Assembly (NCBI GenBank): GCA_027604705.1
Contig: JADHYV010000003.1
Location: forward strand, 558,001 to 622,000
Reading direction: 5' to 3'
Length of the DNA: 64,000 nt
Source of the DNA: Allomyces arbusculus
Lineage: Eukaryota; Blastocladiomycota; Blastocladiomycetes; Blastocladiales; Blastocladiaceae
The translations under genes and the position numbers were made by a program. The first letter of the stretch is position 1. Each line of letters starts with the position of its first letter. This document shows positions 10,207 through 24,500 of the stretch, piece by piece. Under the pieces are notes generated by a model, which was not told the origin of the DNA, made no database searches, and saw nothing but the letters and a program-made list of their open reading frames with translations.

Positions 10207-11412
10207 ATGCGCTTGGTTCGATTTCTGTGGCTCTCAAAAGCTCGAATGGCCTCACACATCCTTGCCCGTCGGTTGCTCAGGTTTGTCACCACCAACACCT
10301 TCCCGCGCCGATTCACAATGGACAGGAAGGTGGGGAAGCAAGTACCAGCAAACAGCTCACCAGTCGAGGGACCCAACAGCAGACCGTCGACAACATGGGC
10401 AGCCATTGTCGCCCCAAACGCGCCGCAAACAACACTCGCGCCCGTATCCAACGATACCAAATCACGTCAACCCGTGCGGGTTGATCAAGACGGGCAAGAC
10501 GAGGCCCATCGCGCGATCCGGGACCAATGGCAGCAAGAGCAGCTCGCGCTGCGTGCGCAGCTCATCGATGTTGACGACCCGGCCGACCTGCAAGCGACGC
10601 TACGCTACGTTGCGGGCGTCGATCTCAGTTTTGTCGAGACGCCGCCCGACGACGCACCGCCCGGCACACCCTTCACGCAGTCGGCTGTCGCGTACGTGGC
10701 GGTCCTGTCGTGGCCCGCGCTCGACGTCGTCTACACAGCACACGATCGCGTCGTACTCGACCTGCCCTACATTCCGACGTTTTTGGCGTTTCGGGAGGTT
10801 GGGCCGCTCGAAAAATTGGTGCAGGCAATTCCAGAGCAGTTCACTCCACAGGTAAGGCCCCAAACAACACTCATTTCTCCCCGTGAGATGGATCTGATGC
10901 GCTCTTGCGCGGCGCTAGGTGATTTTTGTCGACGGCAATGGTGTCCTACACCCGCGGCAATTTGGGCTCGCGTCGCACCTCGGCGTCGTGACCGGCATCT
11001 CGACTATCGGCGTCGCCAAAAACTTTTTGCAAATCGCGAACGAAGGCCCCGAAATGACGATGCGGCATGTCAAGGCCGTGTCGCGCACGAAGCTGCACCG
11101 TGGCGGCGACCAGATGCCGCTGATTGGCACGAGCGGAACCGTTTATGGCATGGTGCGTCCAGTCAGCTGTGTAACCGCGACTTGGGACTTTGTCTGACCG
11201 CTCACCTTCATCCTGCCCAGGCCGTCCTGCCGTGCGATGGCGCAACCAACCCGATTTTCGTGTCGGTTGGCCACAAGGTCTCACTCGCGTCGGCGGTCGC
11301 AATCGTCTTGCAGTCGTGCAAGTTTCGTATCCCAGAACCGATTCGCGCTGCGGACCTCAAGAGCCGAGCGCTGATTCGCCAGCTGCAAAAGCAGGCAAAG
11401 CAAAATGTATAA
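10207..11412 (+). CDS. ENDOV: Endonuclease V
   Basis: Exons 10207-10851, 10919-11152, 11221-11412; 356 aa from the first ATG (alternatives at 10246 and 10318, the last giving MDRKVGKQVP). Family motifs occur in order: AGVDLSF with the first catalytic Asp (about 139), YIPTFLAFRE with the Glu (about 197), FVDGNGVLHPRQFG with the second Asp (about 220), then GVAKNFL and the late strand PIFVSVGHKVSL. Endonuclease V cuts one phosphodiester 3' of inosine; bacterial enzymes act on DNA and animal ones mainly on inosine-containing RNA. The N-terminal 110 residues beyond the bacterial core are low complexity, and the first 40 are basic and may be a targeting sequence. Introns are 67 and 68 nt, phase 0. 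Confidence 0.92.
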   Translation: MRLVRFLWLSKARMASHILARRLLRFVTTNTFPRRFTMDRKVGKQVPANSSPVEGPNSRPSTTWAAIVAPNAPQTTLAPVSNDTKSRQPVRVDQDGQDEAHRAIRDQWQQEQLALRAQLIDVDDPADLQATLRYVAGVDLSFVETPPDDAPPGTPFTQSAVAYVAVLSWPALDVVYTAHDRVVLDLPYIPTFLAFREVGPLEKLVQAIPEQFTPQVRPQTTLISPREMDLMRSCAALGDFCRRQWCPTPAAIWARVAPRRRDRHLDYRRRQKLFANRERRPRNDDAACQGRVAHEAAPWRRPDAADWHERNRLWHGASSQLCNRDLGLCLTAHLHPAQAVLPCDGATNPIFVSVGHKVSLASAVAIVLQSCKFRIPEPIRAADLKSRALIRQLQKQAKQNV

Positions 11413-12865
11413 ACTCGTATTTCTTCCGAGAGATTGAGTGAGGCGAAGCGTTGTGTGCACCGAATTGAGCGAGCAGGAGCAGTTCACTACCAAATTTATT
11501 GAGCCGGACCCCGGCGATATCTGGTGACCCTTGGACCGAGCCCATCAGTGACAATCCGACTCCCGACACCCCAATTGGTGGGGAGTGTTCTTCGGATCGT
11601 TTTGCGTATAATCGGTTCCTTTGTATTTGAGCCCTCACCCAACCGGCGCGGCAGAGCTGAGGATTCTTGGGCGCCCTGGCCGACCAAGCTGGATCACCGA
11701 AACCATCAACGGCCACCCGAAACAGATGCACCAGGGTGCGCAACCAAGTCCAAGCGGGTGATCGTCTGTGGACAAACGTGATAACGTCCATGATCAGAAG
11801 TATGCGGAGTTTCTTGATTCAATGTTCCCCTAATGAGGGTTTACTGTTCGACACTCCAGGTCCCCTGTCCATCGTCTCCTGCTGACTCTCCCAACTCTCT
11901 CTCGCTCCAATTCATCGGTCTTGAATCGAGCACCTTTGTCCAACCATGCTCCACCAGCTGATGCGCCCCCAAAGGCAAGCCGCGGCCAGCACGTGCCGCA
12001 GGAGTCTCGACCTATTCCGCACGACGCACCGCGCCCCTCGGCTCCCCCAGCGACTGTCCAGGTCGTGAAAGTCGCTGCATCCGACGCCTATATTCCCGGA
12101 ACGGAAACGCGCCAAATCGGTATGGGGGCAATCTCGGCGCCATTCCAAATGAATGGACTCGTGGTACTGACAACGTATCGCTTGGTTCGACATACCTGGT
12201 GCTCACAGGTGTGGGGTTGACCGTCATAATCGTTGGCGGAGACGAGCTCTTTGTTCCTGTACGGGTTGCCTCGGCTCTGCCATTCTTTCGTGCTGTCATT
12301 TGGTGGTGCCGGACTGGCAACTGACGTTGGTGGGTTCGATAGGGCGGGTGGCGGCGCGTCGCCGAGATGTGGGACGAGTACTTGGACAGGCTGTTCCCCA
12401 TCCCGCAGCGCTAACCCTGCGAATTGCGCCGAACGGCCCTGGTCGAGGATCGGCCTGGCCCAGCGCAAGGCAAAATGGAAGTCGGTGGGGCTCGGCGCCT
12501 GTATCGGGCTGTGATTTGATGTGGTTCATTTGCCACCCACAATCCTTCACGTTTGTCGTCAATATCTCTCGATCATTGGAGCACAGAACACAGCAGCACT
12601 TCACACGCACCTTGACGTGCGTGACTCTCCACCAACGCAGCGGCGTGAACTCGTCTCGATAGTTCACTTGCGCGAAAACGGAGTGGCGAGCCATTATGAA
12701 AAAATAATTCTATTGTAGCGGGGGGGCCGGGCGCCGGCCGGGGACCTGGAGAGAAAAACAGCCGGAGAAAATGTGGCACTAAGCAAATCTGAGGAGCCCG
12801 AACAAGAAAAAAAAAAAAAAAAAAAAAGCTTCCAAGCGACAAGAAAAGAAGACGACGTGCGTGGT
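11413..12865. other. Gene-poor 1.45 kb interval with an A21 run
   Basis: Only short, conflicting open frames occur here (for example 11921-12220 on + and 12468-12012 on -), none with a recognisable motif or a convincing splice structure. A 21-base A run lies at 12807-12827, and a G/C-rich block at about 12719-12750 precedes it. The interval holds the 3' flanks of the convergent endonuclease V and zinc transporter genes. I cannot assign a gene. Confidence 0.6.
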
Positions 12866-15280
<2,415 letters not shown>

Positions 15281-15677
15281 GGTTGGCGGGTGGAGAATGT
15301 TGCAGCGGGTTGATCCAATCACGTATGGGAGCCGGGAACAAAATGGGCGGTTGCAGTGCACGAAGCTGGCAAGGTCATGACCGCCTGGCTGGCTGGCGGG
15401 ACGGGGTGATGGAGGGCAAGCGCTGCATGCAAGCGTTTCCACGTTGCTTGATCGGCGGTGCGGGACTGCGTGACTTGCGCGTGGCCGAGAGACACGTTGA
15501 GGGCGCGTGTTTGCAAGCTGAACGACTTCATGAGGCTCCGCTGCTCGAACCGCTGCCCATCCCCGCCGACGCCCATATCTCGCCAAGATCGCCTCCAACT
15601 ACCCGCAGCGCTTAGCAACGCGCCGTTAAGCTCTAGACGTTCTCCACCGCCCGCCGGCACCCGCGATCCCGGCCAAG
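15281..15677. promoter_or_regulatory. Shared divergent promoter region
   Basis: These 397 nt separate the start codons of the zinc transporter (-) and the DENN-domain gene (+), so both promoters must fit here. No TATA box or other motif can be assigned by eye. Confidence 0.5.
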
Positions 15678-18600
15678 ATGGCGCACGCACACGCGCAGCT
15701 CCGGCCTGTCGAACGCTTTGTGCAGGTCGGCTTCCCGCCCGACGGCGCCATTGCCAAGCTGCGCGTACCACCGCGCTGGACCGACGATGACCTGCGCATG
15801 CGCGTCCTGCCCTCTGCCACCGGAGACCTGCACGGCAGCATCGCCTCGCTCTCGGCGCTCGCCTCTTCGTCGGCTGCTGCCGCCCCTCCAACCGACGCGC
15901 TGCCGCTGCACCCGGCCACGACGGCCGCTGGCACCGCTTTTGCGAGCCGTCGCTCAACTGTCGACCATGCTGTGCTCTCATTTATCAAGTCGCCTACCGA
16001 CGCGCCCAACATGGCCGCCTTGCTCGCTGCCGCAACCGCCAAGGCTGCAGCAGAAAGTGATCCGGCCATCGCCGCGCGTCCCGCGCCAGCAGACGACGCA
16101 TCGCCTGCATCAGCGGCTCCTGCGGCAACAGTATCGGGCACGGATGGCGCACCGAGCACGCCCAGCCACCCGGCGCTCTCACTGGTCAGGACACGCACCA
16201 ATACCAATATTGGCGCCGCTCTCGCTGCGGATCCAACCTCTCCTGCCGCTGCCGTCAACAAGAAGCCGCCACATCCCGTCGAGTTTTCCTATCTTCCGAC
16301 CTTGATCGATTGTTTTCCACCCGTCGAAGAGGGCGATAAAACGCCCGACTATCTTCAGCACGTGCCCCTGGTTCGTTTCGCTCACCAGCGGCGCTGGTCG
16401 TTCTAGATCACCGTTTCTAACGCGTTGCCACTTTCTCCACCTAGTTTTGCTTCCCTGATTTTATGCGCATCGTCGAGTCGCCGACCATGCCGCCGACCCC
16501 AACCAACCATTCCTTTGTACGGCACCTTGATCAATTTTGATCGAGAAAAATCAACACCCTGACCCGACATTTCTCCACTGCGCCCCTCATCGAACAATCG
16601 AACAGACGCTCACCAAGGAAGACGGCACTAAGCTGCACTGCGCGTGCCTCATAACCTGGGAAAAGCCCACGGGCCAGCTGAAAACAGCCATCAAGTACCA
16701 GTCGCGCACGTGGTATGTGCGCAACATCAACGCTGCCGACCTCGAGTACCTGACGCACCTGCGCCAGCAAATCCAGTCGCAGCGATCGATTCTTGCCCAG
16801 CTTGCGCCCATCACCGAAGACGACCAGCTCGCCATGACGTTGGCGCTCGACAAGCTGCGGCTCTTCACCGACTTGATGCGGCCCTTTTTGACCAATGCCT
16901 GCGTCGATGTCGAGCAACTGTGGGTCCCGCGCGCGCAGTGCTTGATATCGGCGCTGCCAATCTACGACCTCATGACTGACTACTTGAATTGCGTGCACTG
17001 GGGCATCATGGACAATAATGGCTCAACGCTCACGCTCGAGGCGTGCTTGACCAACTTGATTTACGAGGTACCCGTGCCGCCGCCGGGCCGCCGCGAGCTC
17101 GTGATTCGCGCGCACTCGCACGACCTGCATTTCTCGCGCCCACCACTCAACGATATTCCGAGCTTGAAAAACGTTCGTGTCTGTGGCCTTGGCTTGGTGC
17201 AGAATTTTTACTGACCTTGTGGAAAATAGATTTCGTTTTATCCGCTCTTTCGGACGCTCCCGATGGAGGACATCGTCTTTCTGCTCGAGTGGTACGGCCG
17301 GTGAATTTGGTTGATCTTGAATACTCGACCCAACTGACCGTTCCGCGCGACCCCCAGTATCTTGAACGAAAAGCGCATCTTGTTCGTCTCCAAGCACGCA
17401 AGCCTGCTCAACCTGACCATCCAGTCGCTGCTGCTCGTCATGTTCCCGTTCACCTGGTTCCACCCAGTCATTTCCGTCGTGCCCTTTCAGTGCGTCCGTC
17501 ATTTTCTTGGCAATCATTTCCACCCACGTCCCCCGTCACACTCCTCGCTCACCTCCACCTCCTTCGACTTCGCCCAGACTTCTCTCGTACCTCGAAGCGC
17601 CCGTACCTTTCATCATGGGCCTGCTCGCGTGCCACCTCCCGCTCTGCGACAATCTCGACGACGTGGTCATTTGTCACCTCGACGATGGCACCGTGCAGCG
17701 GCGCGTGACCAAACCGCCTATCCCGCTTCCATCACGCCGCCGCGCCAAACTCCTGCACCGGCTGCGCTCGAGTTGCCAAGTCGCTGTCGCCGGCCCGCCC
17801 TTGCATGTGACTGAGGCCTTCCCACTCGGCCGGCTCGTCGCACGGTCACTGCAGTCGCAAGTCCCCACGTCAAATGCGGCGCAGAACGGCTTTGCAACGT
17901 CGTTCGCGTCGCCCGGCACGTCACCAACGTCATTGGCCAGCGCCGACAGTGACGAAGTCGCGCTTCCGGTTGCCGCGTCGGTGCTGCCCGCGAGCGCGCG
18001 CCGTGCGGCCTCCGCGGGCGCGGCGCGGTTTTTCCGGCGCAAGTCGTCGCTGACATCGGTCGCGTCCTCGGCCGACCGCGATCGCGGGACCCCGTCGCCG
18101 CCGCTTCCTGCGCCACCCGCCGGAACGAGCCTCGCCGCGTCCACCGCACCGTCCATCTACACGCTGGCCACCGTCTCGTCCCGGTTCTCCTCCCCTGCGC
18201 GGCGGCCGACGACCACGGCCGGCACCCCCGCGTCGGTCGTGGCCGTGGCCCCAACCGCGCCCAAGAAATGGGTCGAGGGCCATGCGCTCGTGGAAGTTAT
18301 GGTGCGGTTCCCTGTGGCGGGACCCGTCTGTGCACAGTGCGACTCTGGCCCGGCGGCCGGTGGCGCGACCCTCTGGCGGTGCGACGCGTGCGGGATGCAG
18401 GTGCACGGAGACTGCACGGCCAAGGTTCTCGACTGGTGCCCGAAGGCGTTTGATGAAAACCGGGTGCGCCGCGCGTTCTTGAAGTGTTTTGTTTCGCTGC
18501 TCAAGAATTACCGCGGGTTCCTTGGGCCTCATGGGATGGATACGGTCGGGTGGATTAGCGCACAGGAGGCAGACGCGCAACCGTTTGTACGGATGCTGGT

Positions 18601-19628
18601 GGAGACGCAGGCGTGGATGCAGTTTGTGCAGGAACGGGTCGCGCCGGTGGAGGTTGGGGAAGGAGGCGGTGGAACGGGCGCGCAACAGGCGGCGGTCGAC
18701 CACGAGGTCATTTTTCTGGACGAGATGATCAAGGTGAAGCGCAGCAAGTTCAGTTTTGCGCGCGTCGATACGTCGTTTTTCAAGGACGCGTCGCTCGCGG
18801 TCACGGCGCAGTACCGGTGCTTAGCGCCGCAATCGAGCGGTCCGTGCTGCTCCTACTGCGCGCCTGTTTGGATCCGACTGACTCTTTTCCTCATTTCGAC
18901 ACGTATGTAGTGCAAGCACAAGTGCACGCGTCGTTCCCACTCACCTCACGCGCCGTCGCCGCGCAGTACCCCGCGCGCGTCCCGGACCCGCTCGTGACCC
19001 CGCAAGAGGAAATCATGCTCACGTTGTATTCGGCCAAACTTGCGCGGCAGGCCAAGCGGCCCGCCGGGTCCGTGTCCTCGTCCGAATGGCTCAAGAAGAC
19101 CGCCGCGCAACTCGCGACCACGCTTAAGGCTGCGGCTGCCGACCCATCGGCCGAGATTCCGTTACCGATTTCGGCGGGCGGCGAGACGGCGGCGGCCGTG
19201 ACGCGCGCGCTCGTTGAGGAGCGCATCACCATGGCGTGGCACACGCTCAAGGCGCACGATTTCGCACACGCGTTGGCGTCGCGCGAGGATTATGTCGTCA
19301 AGAAGCGCCAGTTGGGCGAGGTGGCCCAGGCGCTGAATGAGTTGCTGTTGACGTGCGAGCAGTACGTTGCGGTTTTGGTTCATCCCGACGGTGGTCGGAA
19401 CGCGCGCTGACTCGGTCGAGTGGATGTAGGGCCGACCTCGACGACATTGTCCTCATCACGAGCCAAATCTCCAAGCTCGTCGCGCATTTGGACCACGAGT
19501 ACTTGGCCGTGTTTGGGCCCGACGTGGCGGCGCCCTCGCCCTTGCCGCCAAAACTCGCGATTTCGATCCCGAGTTTTTCGTTTGAGGACCTCAAGGCGGT
19601 ACCAAATGTTTCGAACGCGGGTGTCTAG
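15678..19628 (+). CDS. DENN-domain protein with an embedded C1 zinc finger
   Basis: Eight exons: 15678-16370, 16445-16516, 16606-17172, 17230-17291, 17358-17489, 17578-18839, 18911-19361, 19430-19628; 1145 aa. uDENN: FCFPDF (start of exon 2) and the HSFTLTKEDGTKLH string formed across the exon 2-3 splice. cDENN: PLFRTLPMEDIVFLLECILN, NEKRILFVSKHASLL and YLEAPVPFIMGL, all restored by splicing. After a low-complexity Ser/Ala linker (about 590-730) there is a C1 finger (about 740-795): H-x-n-CAQC...CDACGMQVHGDC...C. A dDENN-like helical region follows (KRSKFSFARVDTSFFKDAS). DENN proteins act as Rab GEFs; C1 domains bind diacylglycerol or act as protein-binding fingers, which suggests membrane recruitment. 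Which Rab is served cannot be told. All phases close. Confidence 0.86.
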
Positions 19629-20050
19629 AGGGCGGAGATGCAATCGAAGGAGATGGTGGACTGGCAAAGACTCGATGAACAGGGAGGGAATTACCGACAT
19701 CAAAAGAGACCGTTATCCTAGTATGCATCCATGACGACGAGGTGGATAAGGCGGACAAGGTCCCTGACAACCAAACCTCAATGGCCGCTCGAACAGCATT
19801 TGGTCAACTCGAGGCATCACGATCATGCTCCGCGATCAAACGCATGGCACGGCCAAAACGGCCTCTCGATTTCGCGCGAAGAATGGGATACAAAAGGCGG
19901 TTGACAGGAAATTCAATCAAACGTGTACTGAGAACTTCCCAAATTGTCGCAATTGCTCCGAGAGCGGCCGCCGTGCGGGCTCCACGCGCAGGGGAGGGGT
20001 GGTACAGGACTATCGGCAGGCAAAGAAACTACGCGGCCCCCTGAGGTGCT
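19629..20050. other. Convergent intergenic spacer
   Basis: These 422 nt lie between the stop codons of the DENN gene (+) and the ATPase delta gene (-). Only short shadow frames occur, and no gene or element is seen. Confidence 0.6.
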
Positions 20051-21046
20051 TTACTTGGTGGCGTTCTGCAGGGCCGTGAAGACCTCGACCTCGATCTTGG
20101 CCTCGGCCGACTCAACAGCGTCCTTGGCCGACGCGAGCTTGGCGTTGGCCGCGTCGAGACCCACGCGGATCGCCTGCATGAGGAAGAGGGTTAGTAAAAA
20201 TCACGGCGTGGGGATGTGGAGCGGCGACACGCAATCCAGGACGGTCGGTTGACGTCGCAGCCAGCCCGAAAATCGGTGGCAGAGGAAAGTGAGGATAACG
20301 TACCTCCTTGTCGAACGACTCCAGCGAGAAGGCCTCAATGGCGGTCACGTTGATCGACGAGTCCGGGTGCACGGCAGCGAAGCCGCCCGACACTATTCAC
20401 GTTGCGGTCAAGATTAGCGTGGACTCGGCTCGATCCGTACGACACGGGACAACTGCGTACCGAAGAATTTGTTCTTCTTGCCGTCCTTCTCGACAATCTC
20501 GAGCACGCCGGGCTTCAGCTCCTCAATAACCGGCACGTGGCCCGCGAGGACACCCATGTCACCCGAAGCACCCGACAGGTTGACCTGCGCGACCTCCTTG
20601 GCCTTGTAGAGGGTCTAAGTTCATGAGCGACGCCAGATCCGTCGTCAGTCGTGGTGCGTTGCGCGAGCAGCGCCGGGATCGTATGCCGCGGGAAAAGCGC
20701 GTGTGCGGGCGCAGCGTTGCCGAGCGGGTGGGCAAACGGGCGGGTGGGTTCGCTAATGAGCGAGTGGGCAGGCGCTCGGGAAGAGATTGGGCAGCGACGC
20801 GGCGTTCGCGCGTCCAGTAGCCAATCTCGCCATTCCACCAACCCGTGTTCACCTCAAATAATAGCCAGAGCGCAACAGCGCCATAGCGCATCGTGCATCG
20901 TCTCGAGCACACCAAAAATGACCGGATCATACTTGGTGCGGCAGGACAAAGTTGAGCGTCAACTTGCCCGACGAGGCGGCAGCAGCCTCGGTGGCGTAGG
21001 AGCGCGCGGCGGCGCGGACGAGGGTCGCGGCAGCGGAGCGGAACAT
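20051..21046 (-). CDS. ATP16: Mitochondrial F1-ATP synthase delta subunit
   Basis: Four exons: 21046-20933, 20614-20461, 20392-20304, 20173-20051; 159 aa, the normal size. The start MFRSAAATLVRAAARSYATE is a typical matrix presequence with an RSYATE cleavage region. The beta-sandwich part reads KLTLNFVLPHQ, then VNLSGASGDMGVLAGHVPVI and KPGVLEIVEKDGKKNKFF, then VSGGFAAVHPDSSINVTAIE. The C-terminal helical hairpin is Ala-rich (ANAKLASAKDAVESAEAKIE). This subunit belongs to the central stalk of complex V and corresponds to bacterial epsilon. The first intron (20615-20932, 318 nt) and third (130 nt) are long for this window. It is tail-to-tail with the DENN gene. Confidence 0.93.
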
Positions 21047-21534
21047 GGTGAACGGGTTGCGGCTGCTCGTGCGGGTGCGGGTGGGCGGCGACGACGACGA
21101 CAGTGCTGGTGAAGGTGGCAGTTCAGTGCGAGCTGTTGGGAGCAGCCGAGTGTCCAGTGGGATCACGTGGAATGGTTGGTTTCGTGCGTTTGCACGCAAT
21201 AAACATTGTTCATTTCTTATGAGCGATAACTTTCAAGCATCAAAACGACCCAAACCATCGCGAAGACAACATCAGCAACGTCGACCTTAACAAATGGTTG
21301 CTCATTCCAACGCGTAAATACAGGCCGGCCGCCGCCAAGGGGCACCGGGAGCGCGCACCCGGGGCGACGGCACCAAGACGACGGCGCCAACAACAGCCAG
21401 ACAAAAAGGGGGGCACAAAAAGAAACCGAGGACAAAAATGGCACGACCGCCCGACAACCCACAAAAAATAATTCAAGCTAAACAGCGGAGGGTATTGAAA
21501 AAGAACTTCGGACATCAACGAAACCGGGGGAGCC
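21047..21534. other. Spacer upstream of the ATPase delta gene
   Basis: The spacer holds the promoter of the delta-subunit gene and the 3' flank of the LIM-RhoGAP gene, both on the minus strand. No other gene is supported; the open frames are short and without motifs. Confidence 0.55.
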
Positions 21535-24500
21535 CTACGCCGGCGCGCGCCATCCATGCACCTCATTCGCCCTCGTCAGCCCGCCCGTCCCATGAGCGCC
21601 TGGCCCATGCGCGCCCTGCGCCGACGCCGCGCGTGCGAGCGGAACCACGAGTCGCACCCCACCGCCCGCGACCGCGCCTGACCCGGACGCTGAGCCCGAC
21701 AGCGACGACGGCGCCATACTGCGTCCGACGGGTGGCGAGGGGGTCGCGATCGGCGGCGGCAAGTTCCATGGCGACCGGTGGCCCGGCGCACCTGCGGGTC
21801 GCGCATTCGCACGTCGAGGATCGGCCAGGTCCGCGGGCGTGGTTCCGCGCGACGATCCGAGCTGCATCGGCGGCTGCTGGTGGTGGTGGTGCAAGTGGGG
21901 CGCAAGTGCGGGACTTGCGTGCTCGGCGGTTGTTGGGCTCATGGCCGAGTCTGACCCGGCCGTCGTCGGCGCGGTACTTGCGCTCGCCGTCGTCGAAGCG
22001 GCTGTGTGCCCGCCGTGCCGCAACTGCAGGGCAATCTCCGGCGGGACCGTCCACAGATCGCGCGGCGGCCAGCAGAGCATGTCGAGCACGATGCGCTTCG
22101 CTGACTTAGACGTGGCTGTCTCATCGATCCCCTTGGGCGGGCGGAACAAGGTGGGCGCGAAAATGATCGCGAGATTATCTTCGGTCATGCGCGACCCACG
22201 CTCCGGATCGGTCGGGTGCTCGCACGCCTTGGCCACCTCCTGCACGCACAGCAGCACCACTTCCAGGACATTGCGGTGCGCCTTGGGCAACAGGCACACG
22301 GCATCGTGAATCGCGCGCGCACGCGTATTCGGATCCGTCAGGGCGCCAATCTGCATGAACAGCTTGAACATGCGGAACGGGATCAGCGGTTCCGGCAACT
22401 CGCGCAAAAACTTGCGCAACAGCGCGGCCAGTTGCACGACTGTCTGTTCCGACAGGAGCGCGAGCGCGCCGAGTGGGCGCGCGTCCAGTTCCTCGCCCAG
22501 TTCGCGCAGACCGCGCACGTTGCCGTTGAGTCGAAAAATGCCCTCGACGTACAAATCCTTGGAGCGTAATGCGCCGACACAAGCGTCGATGAACGCGGGG
22601 ACGGCGACGCGGCCGGGACCAGCGCCGAGCGTGGATGCGCGGCCCGTCTGGAACAAAAGCACATCGAGCGGGACGCCAAACGTGCCCGCGCCCTCTATGG
22701 TCGCATTCCCGCCCGATATGACGAGCCCATCGGCTGTCTCGTGCCCCGAATCCTGCCCGACCCCGTTCGTCTCGAGCTCCACCTCAGAATGCGTCACGGC
22801 CGCCGCGGGCGTCGCTGCAATCATCCTCGCCGCAGCCGCCGCCGTCGCTGCGGCTTGCGCAACCGCCTCGGCCGCAGCTTGCGCCGCCGCAGCCTCGCGG
22901 TCCCTCCGTCGCCCGGGTCCACGGAACGTGGCACGAAACCGGTCCCAGATCCCGCCCGACGAGTCGAGCAACGACCGTGCAGCCGCTTGCCGCTCTTCCG
23001 TCAATGCAATAATCTCGTCCGCCCGAATTCGGCCGTGCAGGAGCAAGACAAGATCGTTGGCCGCGAAATGGCGCACGACAAACGCCTCGAGCGCGCTCTG
23101 TTCAGCGAGCCACATTTCTGGCACTGTGGTTGAGGGCGCTGGCGGTGCCACGGGCGCTAAACGGATCGGCGTCGCGGTGGCTGCAGGCATAGCTTGTGGC
23201 GCCAGGAGCGGAATCGTCGTCGCGGGCGGCCGCGCTGGTAATGCCGGTGCAGCCGCGACCGGTGGCGGGACCGAAATCGGCGTCGACGTTGGCGGCATCG
23301 CCGGCGGGTGCGAGACCATGTACCGATCCCCATCCGACATGGCGAGAGACGGCGCGGGCGCTGCCGCTGTGCTCGCCGCATGGGTTTCCGGTAACGGTGC
23401 CGACCCGGCACGCGGTAACGAGTCAATCCTCGGCACAGGCCGCGGGTCGCGCAGTGGACTGCCAATCGTCATCCCCCCCAGTTGCCCGGCCACGGCTGTC
23501 GTAGCCGTCGCCGGTGACAAGCGCCTTCTCGGCGACGAATTCAACCGCGGCCTCGCGGCCGTCCACGGCATGGGTGCCATGGCCGGTGCCGTGGCGATGA
23601 CCTGCGCAGCCCCGTTCGCATCGTGCGCAGTTTCAGCGAGCGCGTCCTCGCGCGACTTGAGGAACGCGAGCAGCCGCTTTAGCGCGACACGCAAGAGCAG
23701 CGAGTACTGGTCGAGGTTCGTAACGAGCTGGAAGGTGGGTTCCTCTGGTAGCGCGCGCAGGTTCGAGCACGCGAGGCACACGACACCACCCAAAGCGGGG
23801 GACCACGTCGCGTGTGGCAAGTCGTGCACGGTCCCGAGCGGCATGCGGCACCGCGAGCACGTAAAACACGGAACGTGCCATCGCGCCGTGGCCGAGGGCG
23901 CCGTGCGCGCCGGTGGCGGTGCGGTCGGGTCTGGTGGGACTGGTGGAGCGAGGACGGCGATACACGCCTCCTCGATCGTCTTGCGGCACGCATGACACAG
24001 GTCGGCCTTGAGGTGCGTGTCCTCGAACTGCACCATCCGCGCTGGCCGCTCCTGGTCCGACAGTTCCATGAGAATATCGAGAAACTCGAGGACCGAATTG
24101 GGCCGGTGGCACTCGTTTTCGAGCCGCAGGGCGCCGCAAAGAGCGACGCGCGTGAGGGCCTTGAGCGTGTGTGCGAGCGTTGTGACGATATTGAGCAGGT
24201 CTTGCGTCATGGCGAGCCGGCGTGTCGGTTCCGAAGTGACAACACTGCCGGCATCAATGCTCGCGACAGTCGTCGATGTGACCGCGTCGTGCGTCTTGGT
24301 GAGTAGCGACAAGAACGCGACAATGCGCTTGCACAGCAGCTTGGGCTCCTTGCGATGAATCACCGGGTTCGGCGCGTGCGCGTCGGCGAGCTGCGCCTGG
24401 ATCCAATCAATCGCGCGGAACAGGACCTCGACGTGCAAGATAAACGAGGCGGCTTCGTTGACGCCGTCGAGGTTCCGCCCGTTCGAAACGTGCAGCAACA

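Noticed and set aside
12012-12468. Minus-strand frames between endonuclease V and the zinc transporter
   Set aside because: They are mutually overlapping, lack motifs and have no good splice partners.
22355-23995. 546-codon + frame opposite the LIM-RhoGAP gene
   Set aside because: It is Ala/Ser/Gly shadow sequence; the minus strand shows LIM and RhoGAP motifs throughout.
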